A DNA stretch of 20,447 bases. It comes from Actinomycetales bacterium. Lineage in GTDB: Bacteria; Actinomycetota; Actinomycetes; Actinomycetales; Dermatophilaceae. Each line of letters begins with the position of its first letter. Position 1 is the first letter of the stretch. The translations under genes were made by a program, and so were the position numbers. Positions 1 through 6,928 of the stretch are shown here, piece by piece. The notes under the pieces are model-generated. The model saw only the letters and a list, made by a program, of their open reading frames with translations, searched no databases and had not been told where the DNA came from. The DNA lies in the NCBI GenBank assembly GCA_016710645.1, contig JADJVI010000060.1:1-20447 (forward strand). The letters are read 5' to 3'.

Positions 1-836
1 GTGGTCATCGGCAAGCGGGTGCTGGTGATGGGCGAGGGGAGCGTGGGTGCTGCGAACTCGGTGGCCGTCGTTACCTTGACCAGGCAGCGGGTCGGTCCGA
101 CGAAGGGCCGCACGTCGATGGCGACATCGGTCTCGCCGACGTGGGTGAGCGATCCGGTGATGAGCCCGTGGTGGACGCCGCACACGACATCCGGCCGGAC
201 CCGGGCCAGCGCGAGGAACGGACAGTTGTGCAACTCGATGGTCACGGTGCGCCCGCCGTGCGAGGTGGACAGCGCCGGGGTGTAGCCCCACTCGTCGAGC
301 TGGTCGACCATGTCGCCGACCTTGGCCAGCCAGCGACCGGGGGTCTTGGCGGCCTCGGTCGACGCGGTGGAGGGGTCGGCGTGCTCCATCGCCCAGCGCT
401 GGCCGGCCTCGTGGGGCGTGGCGGGCGCTCGGCCGTCGGTCGGCCAGGAGGTCGCGAGCAGCCCGGCCAAGACCTCGAAATGCCGGCTGAGGTCCTGCCG
501 CGACTGGGCCGCGACAGGGGGCGGGGCGGCATACAACTTGCGCGGGCGACCTACCCGCGTGCTGCGCTCGAAGGCGGTGACGAGGAATCCGCCGGCGACG
601 AGTTGGTCGAGGTGGAAGCGCACGGTCGTGACATGCAACCCCAGGTATGCCGCGAGCTCGGCTGCGCTGCGCCCGGCGGTCGACGTGCGGGGGCCGGATC
701 CGCCCGCGGGCTTGGCCGCGCTCTCGCCGACGATCGTCAGGTGCTCGAGGATGCGCCGGCGCACCTGTGAGGAGAGCACCGCGGTGGCGCTCTCCGCGCT
801 ATCAAGGCTCGCGGCCGTCTCCGTGGAGTCACGCAC
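1..836 (-). CDS. ArsR/SufR-like winged-helix regulator with cysteine-rich C-terminal half (3' end outside window)
   Basis: The leftward frame is open from a GTG at 836-834 to the window edge, about 278 codons with no stop, so the C-terminus is missing. A GAGG ribosome-binding sequence lies eight bases before this GTG; a second GTG at 845 is possible. The N-terminal third is a winged helix-turn-helix: it reads SSQVRRRILEHL, then AELAAYLGLHVTTVRFHLDQL, then a wing with RVGRPRKLY. The distal part carries LHNCPF, thirteen residues, then CGVHHGLITG, and a third cysteine in GPTRC. This Cys pattern is typical of the COG2345/SufR-type family, in which cysteines can hold an Fe-S cluster or metal. It is divergent from narK1, so control of the nitrate transporters is a reasonable inference. 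An Fe-S biogenesis role (SufR) is the alternative, since the genes to the left are not seen. Confidence 0.82.
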   Translation of the reverse strand, partial: MRDSTETAASLDSAESATAVLSSQVRRRILEHLTIVGESAAKPAGGSGPRTSTAGRSAAELAAYLGLHVTTVRFHLDQLVAGGFLVTAFERSTRVGRPRKLYAAPPPVAAQSRQDLSRHFEVLAGLLATSWPTDGRAPATPHEAGQRWAMEHADPSTASTEAAKTPGRWLAKVGDMVDQLDEWGYTPALSTSHGGRTVTIELHNCPFLALARVRPDVVCGVHHGLITGSLTHVGETDVAIDVRPFVGPTRCLVKVTTATEFAAPTLPSPITSTRLPMT

Positions 837-854
837 GGCGCACACCTCGCTGGT

Positions 855-1054
855 TTTAGAGGATGATTCGACGGCTCTTATGGAACCACACTGCGGGTCG
901 GGCGAGCGATGGTGGATGGCACCTTTTGCCCAGATTTGATGCTGTGATCAGGCCGACATGATTGCGAGGAGAGCCTAGTGAATTAGAGGACGGCCAATCC
1001 GAGTAGCGTCCCTGGCGGTTCGCTTTAACGGAGGCGTTCTGGCTATTTAGAGGA
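855..1054. promoter_or_regulatory. Divergent promoter region with three TTTAGAGGA-type direct repeats
   Basis: The gap between the leftward regulator and narK1 is noticeably more AT-rich than its flanks. It holds the nonamer (T/A)TTAGAGGA three times in the same orientation: 855-863, 982-990 and 1046-1054. The spacings are 127 and 64 bases, so the copies fall close to a 64-base ladder. The first copy lies just upstream of the regulator start and the last lies 18 bases before the narK1 GTG, which is where operator sites for both genes would be expected. Binding by the adjacent regulator is inferred, not shown. Confidence 0.4.
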
Positions 1055-1071
1055 ACGCTGAGCGTGAGGAC

Positions 1072-2457
1072 GTGATGAGCGTGGCACCGTCGGCCGACCC
1101 GGCATACGGAGAAGTTGTCGCACCGATCCACGACACCGGGAAGGGCGCCACCCGGGTCTTGGTCATGTCGACGCTGGCCTTCACGGTGATGTTCGCCGTG
1201 TGGCTGATGTTCGGCATCCTCGGGATACCCATCCAGAAGGAACTCAAGCTCACCGACGTCGAGCTGTCCTGGATCACGGCCGTCGCCGTGCTCAACGGCT
1301 CGATGTGGCGACTGCCCGCGGGGATGCTCACCGACCGGATCGGTGGGCGCAAGGTCACCGTCTTCATGCTCGCCACGACGGCGATCCCGGCCTTCTTCGT
1401 GGCCAAGGCGTCCAGCTACGGGATGCTGCTCGTGCTGGCCTTCCTCGTCGGTTTCGCCGGCAACCTCTTCTCGGTCGGAATCGCGTGGAACGCCGCGTGG
1501 TACGGCCGGGAGCGGCAAGGCTTCGCCCTCGGGGTGTTCGGGGCGGGCAATGTCGGTGCCTCGGTGACGAAGTTCATCGGGCCGCCGCTCATCGCGGGCA
1601 CGGCAGGCGCAACCTATGCCTTCGGGACCCAGGGTGGCTGGCGGATCGTGCCGGTCATCTATGCAGCGTTGCTGCTCGCACTCGCCGCCGCGACCTTCCT
1701 TGTCGTGCCGCGTCGCGACCGGATGCCCGGGGCGAGCAAGCCGATTCGCGAGATGCTCGTCCCGCTGCGCCAGGTGCGGGTGTGGCGCTTCAGCCTCTAC
1801 TACGTCGCGGTCTTCGGTGCCTATGTCGCGTTGTCGGCCTGGCTACCGAAGTACTACGTCGACAACTTCGGGGTCGAGCTGCAGACCGCTGCGCTGCTCA
1901 CCGCGACTTTCATCTTCCCGGCCTCGCTGCTGCGGCCGCTCGGTGGCTGGGTGTCCGACCGGATGGGCGCCCGCAAGGTCATGTACCTCACCTTCACGAT
2001 CATGCTGCTGACCACCGGCGTGCTGATGATGCCCAACGGTCACCTGGTCGTGCAGCACCCGGACGGGCGTGAAAGCTCGCATCTGGGGTATGCCATCGGT
2101 CTGGTGCCCTTCGTCGTGCTGGTCTTCCTGCTCGGCTGCGCCATGGGCATCGGCAAGGCCGCGGTCTACAAGCACATCCCGGAGTACTTCCCGGACAACG
2201 TCGGCTCCGTCGGCGGCCTGGTCGGGATGCTCGGTGGCCTCGGCGGGTTCTTCCTGCCGCCGCTGTTCGCCTACTCCAAGGAATGGTCCGGCTTCCCGTC
2301 CAGCACGTTCTTCTGCCTGTTCCTCCTGACGGCCGCTTGCGCCATCTGGATGCACACCACCGTCGTGCGGATGCTCCACGGCCGCGCCCCGGATCTCACC
2401 CACCACTTCGACACCGAACACGTCGACACCCGCGAGCTTCAGGAGACCCGCTCATGA
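1072..2457 (+). CDS. narK: MFS nitrate/nitrite transporter, NarK type (first of pair)
   Basis: This is a 461-residue major facilitator protein with about twelve hydrophobic segments, the usual NarK length. It moves nitrate or nitrite across the cytoplasmic membrane. Two arginines sit where NarK proteins bind the anion, R80 in GSMWRLPAG and R288 in SLLRPLGG. Each is followed by a classic MFS loop (TDRIGGRK and SDRMGARK). The glycine-rich nitrate signature is visible around residues 127-165 (GFAGN ... GVFGAGNVGAS). The start may be GTG 1072 or ATG 1075; GAGGA ends at 1070, so the ATG has the better, though still short, spacing. An in-frame stop lies just upstream. The stop codon overlaps the start of the next transporter, so the two are translationally coupled. 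Which of the pair is the proton symporter and which the nitrate/nitrite antiporter cannot be settled by eye. Confidence 0.93.
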   Translation: MMSVAPSADPAYGEVVAPIHDTGKGATRVLVMSTLAFTVMFAVWLMFGILGIPIQKELKLTDVELSWITAVAVLNGSMWRLPAGMLTDRIGGRKVTVFMLATTAIPAFFVAKASSYGMLLVLAFLVGFAGNLFSVGIAWNAAWYGRERQGFALGVFGAGNVGASVTKFIGPPLIAGTAGATYAFGTQGGWRIVPVIYAALLLALAAATFLVVPRRDRMPGASKPIREMLVPLRQVRVWRFSLYYVAVFGAYVALSAWLPKYYVDNFGVELQTAALLTATFIFPASLLRPLGGWVSDRMGARKVMYLTFTIMLLTTGVLMMPNGHLVVQHPDGRESSHLGYAIGLVPFVVLVFLLGCAMGIGKAAVYKHIPEYFPDNVGSVGGLVGMLGGLGGFFLPPLFAYSKEWSGFPSSTFFCLFLLTAACAIWMHTTVVRMLHGRAPDLTHHFDTEHVDTRELQETRS

Positions 2458-3860
2458 GCACCGCCGACCCCGACACCACGCCGGCCCGATCGGGCGAATG
2501 GCTGCAGTCCTGGGACCCTGAGAACGAGGCCACCTGGGACAAACGGCTGGCCTGGAAGACCCTCATCGTCACGACCTTCACCCTGACGCTGTGTTTCGTC
2601 GCGTGGTTCCTGCCCAGCGCGATCGTGCCCAAGCTCAATGCGCTCGGCTACTCCTTCACCAAGGACCAGCTCTACTGGCTGGCCGCCATCCCGGGTCTGT
2701 CCGGTGGCCTTATGCGCATTGTCTGGATGGTCCTGCCGCCGATCCTCGGCACCCGCAAGATGGTCGCCATCACCACCGGGATGTTGCTTTTCCCGGTCCT
2801 CGGATGGGGCGTGCGGGTGCAGAGCCCGACGGCGCCCTACTGGGAGTTGCTCGTCCTGGCCTTCCTCGCCGGCATCGGCGGCGGGGCCTTCTCCGGCTTC
2901 ATGCCGAGTACGTCCTACTTCTTCCCGCGCCGCATGCAGGGCACGGCGCTCGGCCTGCAGGCCGGGATCGGCAACTTCGGCGTCTCGCTGGTGCAGTTGC
3001 TCACCCCGTGGCTCATCGGCTTCGGGATGATCGGCTTCCTCGGCGCCTCGCAACAGATGAAGGTCTCCGGCAAGCCAGACGTCACCGTGTGGTACCAGAA
3101 CGCGGCGTTCTTCTACATCCCGTTCATCATCCTCGGCGTCATCTTCGCCTGGACCCTGCTCAAGTCGGTGCCGATCAAGGCCAACATCCGCCAGCAGTTC
3201 GACATCTTCGGCAACCAGGACACCTGGTGGATGACGGCCCTTTACATCATGACCTTCGGCACCTTCTCGGGGCTGTCGGCGCAGTTCGGCCTGCTCATGA
3301 CCAACCTCTACGGCTCGGGTAACGCGGCGATCGTCAAGGGCACCGGAGCGACGGCTCAGCTTCTCGTGAGCGGGTATGCCGTGCCCGACCCGGTGAAGTA
3401 CGTCTTCCTCGGCCCGCTGGTCGGCGCCGGCGCGCGGGTGCTGTTCTCCCCGCTGACCGACAAAATGGGCGGCGCCCGGTGGACCCTCGTCGCCGGGCTG
3501 GGCCTGGTCGGGTCGATCATCTACACGATTGGCGGATTGGTCCCCGACACGTCGAGCGCGGCTGCCCTGCAGGGTGGCTTCAACCAGTTCCTCTGGGGGA
3601 TGCTCGCGATCTTCCTCTTCGCCGGCATCGGCAATGCGTCGACGTTCAAGCAGATGCCGATGATCTTCGAGCGTCGCCAGGCCGGTGGCGTCATCGGCTG
3701 GACCGGCGCAATCGCGGCCTTCGGTCCGTTCCTCTTCGGGGTCGGCCTCACCCTCATGCCGGCGGCGACCTTCTACTGGATCGGCGTCGCTTTCGCGATC
3801 TTCTGCATCGTCGTGACCTGGCTGCGCTACGCCCGCCCAGGAGCACCCAAGGTCAGCTGA
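2454..3860 (+). CDS. narK: MFS nitrate/nitrite transporter, NarK type (second of pair)
   Basis: This 468-residue MFS permease begins at an ATG that shares ATGA with the end of the first transporter, with CAGGAG eight bases upstream. A longer in-frame reading upstream lies inside the previous gene and is not the start. The anion-binding arginines are R88 in GGLMRIVW and R328 in GARVLFSP. The nitrate signature is strong around residues 140-178 (IGGGAFSGFMPSTSYFFP and then LGLQAGIGNFGVS). Compared with its partner it has a longer hydrophilic loop after the sixth helix, around residues 200-260. In some bacteria the two NarK types are fused into one protein; here they are separate and coupled. No nitrate or nitrite reductase genes are present in the window. 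The gene ends close to a strong hairpin shared with the convergent multicopper oxidase. Confidence 0.93.
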   Translation: MSTADPDTTPARSGEWLQSWDPENEATWDKRLAWKTLIVTTFTLTLCFVAWFLPSAIVPKLNALGYSFTKDQLYWLAAIPGLSGGLMRIVWMVLPPILGTRKMVAITTGMLLFPVLGWGVRVQSPTAPYWELLVLAFLAGIGGGAFSGFMPSTSYFFPRRMQGTALGLQAGIGNFGVSLVQLLTPWLIGFGMIGFLGASQQMKVSGKPDVTVWYQNAAFFYIPFIILGVIFAWTLLKSVPIKANIRQQFDIFGNQDTWWMTALYIMTFGTFSGLSAQFGLLMTNLYGSGNAAIVKGTGATAQLLVSGYAVPDPVKYVFLGPLVGAGARVLFSPLTDKMGGARWTLVAGLGLVGSIIYTIGGLVPDTSSAAALQGGFNQFLWGMLAIFLFAGIGNASTFKQMPMIFERRQAGGVIGWTGAIAAFGPFLFGVGLTLMPAATFYWIGVAFAIFCIVVTWLRYARPGAPKVS

Positions 3861-3912
3861 CTGCGGCGACTGACTGCCTGCCGGCCGGCCTGTCTGCCTG
3901 AGTGAATGACGC

Positions 3913-3949
3913 GATCGAGCTGGTCTACGCCCGGTAGGCCAGCTCGATC
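3913..3949. terminator. Bidirectional hairpin between convergent narK2 and MCO1
   Basis: Two 16-base arms (3913-3928 and 3934-3949) pair fully apart from one U-G wobble, around a five-base loop GCCCG. The hairpin lies 52 bases past the narK2 stop and contains the last codons and TAG stop of the convergent oxidase gene. There is no T-tract on either side, which is common for terminators in high-GC actinomycetes. Its position at a convergent junction supports termination from both sides. Confidence 0.7.
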
Positions 3950-5412
3950 ATCATGCCCGCCTCACCGTGATACGCATTGTGGCAGTGGGCCATCCACGAC
4001 CCGCGGTTGTCGGCGTCGAAGTCCAGGTCCAGGGTCTCCATGTGCCGCACCAGGACGGTGTCCTTGCGCAACCCGGTGCTGGCGAGAGCGAAGGTGTGCC
4101 CGTGCAGGTGGAACGGGTGGGTCATCATCGACTGGTTGACGACCCGCAGCCGGGTGCGCTGCCCCGCGGTGAGCTGCAGCGGGGTGTTCTTGCCGTATGC
4201 CGCCCCGTTGATGGTCCAGGCGTAGTTGCCCATACCTCCGCCGAGGACGACCGGCAGCACGGAATCGGCCGCCTTACTCGGCAGGCGCACCGCGTCAGCT
4301 GGCGCCAGGTCGGCGTGGGTGAGGATCTCGCCGGCAAGCTCCGTGGGGCGGGCGTTGGCCGCAGGTGGGTCGCCCGACCCGGTGCGGACCAGCGCCCGCG
4401 CGGGGATGGCCAGTTTGCCGAACGGCGCCGCCACCAGCGGGAAGACCCCGTCCGCGAGAGTGACGACGACGTCGTAGCGCTCGCCCATCCCGAGGTAGAG
4501 CGCCCCGCACTCGCGGGGCTGCACGGCATACCCGTCGGTGTGCGTGACCGTGAGGCGATGCCCCCCGAGGGCGACCGCGAAGATCGTGTCGGCGCAGGCG
4601 TTGACCAGGCGGATCCGCACCCGCTGGCCGGGCTTGGCGGCGAATGTCTCCGGGGCGGTGGCGACCCGGCCGTTGACGAGGTAGTCCGGGTAGGTGACAT
4701 CGCCGCCCATGCCCCACGGCGGATCGCCCATCCCCATGCCCATCCCGTGGCCGGCGTGACCGCCACCGCCCGCGACGAGCTCGGCGAGGATGTCGTCTGG
4801 GGTCTTGCCGACGCCGTCGGTCCAGTCGTCCAGGACGACGACCCACTCGGCGTCGTAGCCGCCGGGCTCGCGGGGGTCGTCGATGACGAGGGTGCCGTAG
4901 AGGCCGCGGTCGATCTGGACACCGACGTGGGAGTGGAAGAAGTAGGTGCCGGGGTCCGGCGGCACGAAGTCATAGCGGTAGGTCGCGCCCGGGGCGATGG
5001 GGGCTTGAGTGAGGCCGGGCACGCCGTCGGCTTCATTGCGCAGCCGTATGCCGTGCCAGTGCACCGTTGTGCCGGTCGGCAGGCCGTTGCGGACCGTGAT
5101 CTGCAGGAGATCGCCGGCGCTCGCGCGGATGACCGGGCCAGGGATGGCGCCGCCGTAGGCCCAGGTGGGGGCCTGGATACCGCCGAGGTCGACGGTGGTC
5201 GGCGCTGGGTTGAGGGTGGCGGTCACCAGGCGTTGGCCGGGCACTGGTTGCAACGGGGTGGGCGGGCCAAAACTGCGGCCGGTGTCATGCCCGCCCATAT
5301 CGTGGTCGCCCGAGTTGTTCGTGCAGGCGGCCAGCAATCCCGCCGCGCCTAGGCCAAGCCCCGTCAGCACGGTGCGCCGAGTCAGTGGCGTGCGCTCGGC
5401 AGAGGTGCTCAC
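3925..5412 (-). CDS. Twin-arginine lipoprotein multicopper oxidase (MCO1), copper-detoxifying type
   Basis: This 495-residue laccase-like enzyme probably oxidises Cu+ to the less toxic Cu2+ outside the membrane. The N-terminus has a twin-arginine motif (TRRTVLTGLG, R12-R13), a hydrophobic stretch and a lipobox LLAAC, so C30 is the likely lipidated residue. All four copper-ligand motifs are present: HWHG at 118-121, HSH at 160-162, HPFHLHGH at 432-439, and HCH at 476-478 with H482 and M487 as probable type 1 ligands. A His/Met/Gly-rich loop at about 218-237 resembles the methionine-rich copper-loading segments of CueO-type oxidases. The start is a GTG right next to a palindrome, with no good ribosome-binding site. 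It is a clear paralogue of the island oxidase MCO2 but has an intact frame. A plain laccase cannot be excluded. Confidence 0.92.
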   Translation of the reverse strand: MSTSAERTPLTRRTVLTGLGLGAAGLLAACTNNSGDHDMGGHDTGRSFGPPTPLQPVPGQRLVTATLNPAPTTVDLGGIQAPTWAYGGAIPGPVIRASAGDLLQITVRNGLPTGTTVHWHGIRLRNEADGVPGLTQAPIAPGATYRYDFVPPDPGTYFFHSHVGVQIDRGLYGTLVIDDPREPGGYDAEWVVVLDDWTDGVGKTPDDILAELVAGGGGHAGHGMGMGMGDPPWGMGGDVTYPDYLVNGRVATAPETFAAKPGQRVRIRLVNACADTIFAVALGGHRLTVTHTDGYAVQPRECGALYLGMGERYDVVVTLADGVFPLVAAPFGKLAIPARALVRTGSGDPPAANARPTELAGEILTHADLAPADAVRLPSKAADSVLPVVLGGGMGNYAWTINGAAYGKNTPLQLTAGQRTRLRVVNQSMMTHPFHLHGHTFALASTGLRKDTVLVRHMETLDLDFDADNRGSWMAHCHNAYHGEAGMMIELAYRA

Positions 5413-5414
5413 CC

Positions 5415-5427
5415 GGTTACGGTAACC
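5415..5427. promoter_or_regulatory. Palindrome GGTTACGGTAACC directly upstream of the MCO1 start
   Basis: A perfect 13-base inverted repeat (two six-base arms around one base) ends two bases before the GTG start codon of MCO1. At that position it could cover the ribosome-binding region or serve as an operator. No repressor of known specificity is assigned. Confidence 0.35.
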
Positions 5428-5463
5428 CCTTCACCTATGGCCCAGTGCTGGACCCCTTAACCG

Positions 5464-5499
5464 GAAACGAAACCCACGCTGGGGCGTGGGTTTCGTTTC
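5464..5499. promoter_or_regulatory. 36-bp palindromic element, copy A (upstream of MCO1; also terminator-like for the DUF559 gene)
   Basis: The element is GAAACGAAA, 18 bases, then TTTCGTTTC. Here the interior also pairs, giving a perfect 13-bp stem (5467-5479 with 5484-5496) and a TGGG loop. It lies 41 bases past the stop of the leftward DUF559-type gene, so it could be that gene's terminator. It also lies 51 bases upstream of the MCO1 start, and a near-identical element precedes copZ, so a regulatory role is equally possible. Confidence 0.55.
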
Positions 5500-5540
5500 G
5501 GCTTCCGGAGTCCGGCCGGGCCAGGCCTGTCCTAGTCTGC

Positions 5541-6525
5541 TCAGCTCGCCGTAGGTCGCCGTCGCTCGGCCGTGCAGGTGGGACCGCACGGGCGGAGTGG
5601 ACCGCGCCAGCCCCGCGATTCCAGGGCGACGGCGACTTCCGCGGCGCTGGCACAGACATCGCTCGTGCAGTCCAGCCATCCGAAACGCAGCAGCAGCCAG
5701 CCATGTCGCGCCACGGTATTGCTCTTGTGCCGGTCCGCGACCAGGGCAGCGCCATGGTGGTAGAGGGCGCCGTCCAGCTCGACGACAACGCGGTATGACG
5801 GGAACGCCCGGTCGAACCGACGCTGGTCGCGCGAGTGGCCCAGCGCCGCCACCAGCCACTGTCCAACACCGAGGGGAAGGCCGTGGCGGCGCAGGACGTC
5901 GTGGACGAAGCGACGCTCCAGCGGGCTCTCGACCCCGTCGAGGCCTCGGTCAGCAGGTCGCGCACCAGCCGTCGGTTGCGCAGACGCTGCCGGCCCTCGG
6001 CTTCCGCCCGCAGCCGGCCAACCGTCGTCTTACGCCCCCTCAAGGCGGTGGCCAGGAGCGCGGTCATCGCGTCGGGGCTGCCGTCGGCGAGCAGGTCCAC
6101 GACAGTGGTCTCGTATGCCGTCCGCCAGGGCCACAGGTCGACGATCTTCGCGACGTCAGAGTGCAGGAGCATGGTGCCGCGTTGAGATCGCGGCCGCCGG
6201 TGTCGCGGCACCACCACGTGGATCGGCGCTGCGGCGGCAGCGCGACCGGTCGGGGTCGGCAGCAGGCCATGGACCGCTGCGGCTGATGGTCCGCACAGGG
6301 CTGAGTCGTCGCCGAATGCCAAGAGTGCCGCCGCGGCCCGCGTCATCCAGTCGAGCGATCCCGGGTGGGTCACCAGCACCCCCGGTGCGGTCGCTGCCAC
6401 CGGCCAGCGGACACAGCCCAGCCGACGGCCCGCGGGGTCATGCCGAGGCCGCCTGCATCGAGCGGGGCGATGGCCTCGGCGGTCGTGACCAGGCCCAGCT
6501 CGCGGGGGTGGGTGGGCCAGTCCAT
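5541..6525 (-). pseudogene. AbiEi-type HTH / DUF559 (Vsr-like) endonuclease-domain protein, broken by two one-base frameshifts
   Basis: Three consecutive reading frames together give one protein of about 328 residues. The N-terminal part starts at ATG 6525 (MDWPTHPRELGLVTTAEA) and continues through a helix-turn-helix ending WAVSAGRWQRPHRG. The frame then breaks at a run of five C on the top strand, 6379-6383. The middle part reads VLVTHPGSLDW through LLTEAST, and the frame breaks again at four C, 5933-5936. The last part contains RFDRAFPSYRVVVELDG and DRHKSNTVARHGWLLLRF, the nuclease-like core of DUF559 proteins, and stops at 5541. Adding one base at each site makes the length 987, an exact multiple of three. 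Both breaks are in homopolymers, so either true loss of function or sequencing error fits. Such genes are common singletons in actinomycetes; their role is unclear. It lies between two copies of a 36-bp palindrome. Confidence 0.75.
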
Positions 6526-6609
6526 GCCGCCAGGATGCCGACCCGACGGCATACCGGCTGCGCGCAATCCACAGGCTCGCCCGCGCCCGCACCCGTTCGC
6601 GCAGATGGT

Positions 6610-6645
6610 GAAACGAAAGCCACGCTCTGGCGCACCTTTCGTTTC
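6610..6645. promoter_or_regulatory. 36-bp palindromic element, copy B (upstream of copZ-copA)
   Basis: This is the same GAAACGAAA-N18-TTTCGTTTC layout as copy A, at exactly the same length; about 29 of 36 bases agree. The outer arms extend to 12 bp (6608-6619 and 6636-6647), but the interior pairs poorly, unlike copy A. It lies between two genes that start away from it (DUF559 gene leftward, copZ rightward), so a terminator would make little sense. An operator 58 bases before the copZ start is more natural. Confidence 0.55.
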
Positions 6646-6703
6646 ACTGTCAACCACGGCATACCATGAAGGTTCTTCGTTCGACCGTCTCTGGAGGTAC
6701 CCC

Positions 6704-6928
6704 ATGAGCACTCAGACGTTCCAGGTCGACGGACTCACCTGCGGTCACTGCGTCGGCCACGTGAGCACCGAGCTCAAGGCCGTCGACGGCGTCCAGGACG
6801 TGCGGGTCGACCTCGTCGCCGGCGGCACCTCGACGGTCCACGTCGACCTCGCCGACGCCCAGGCCCTCACCGACGAGCAGATCGTCGCGGCCTTGGAGGA
6901 GGCGGGCAGCTACACGCTGGTGCGATGA
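6704..6928 (+). CDS. copZ: CopZ-like copper chaperone (HMA domain)
   Basis: This 74-residue protein is a single heavy-metal-associated domain. It is expected to bind Cu+ in the cytoplasm and hand it to the ATPase encoded next. The metal site is GLTCGHC near the N-terminus, with leucine in place of the more usual methionine of MxCxxC. The rest follows the family pattern (VDGVQDVRVDLVAGG, then IVAALEEAGSY). A GGAGG ribosome-binding site lies six bases before ATG 6704; the frame is open far upstream, but no earlier start is as well placed. The stop overlaps the start of copA (ATGA), so the pair is translationally coupled. The 36-bp palindrome copy B lies upstream and is the best candidate control site. 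Confidence 0.92.
   Translation: MSTQTFQVDGLTCGHCVGHVSTELKAVDGVQDVRVDLVAGGTSTVHVDLADAQALTDEQIVAALEEAGSYTLVR

Noticed and set aside
141..770. Open frame of 209 codons on the top strand at the left edge
   Set aside because: It overlies the leftward regulator, whose translation shows a proper helix-turn-helix and cysteine motifs, while this frame is low-complexity Arg/Gly/Ala.
3967..5352. Open frame of 461 codons on the top strand inside MCO1
   Set aside because: It is the shadow of the oxidase gene on the opposite strand; the opposite strand has every copper motif and a signal peptide.
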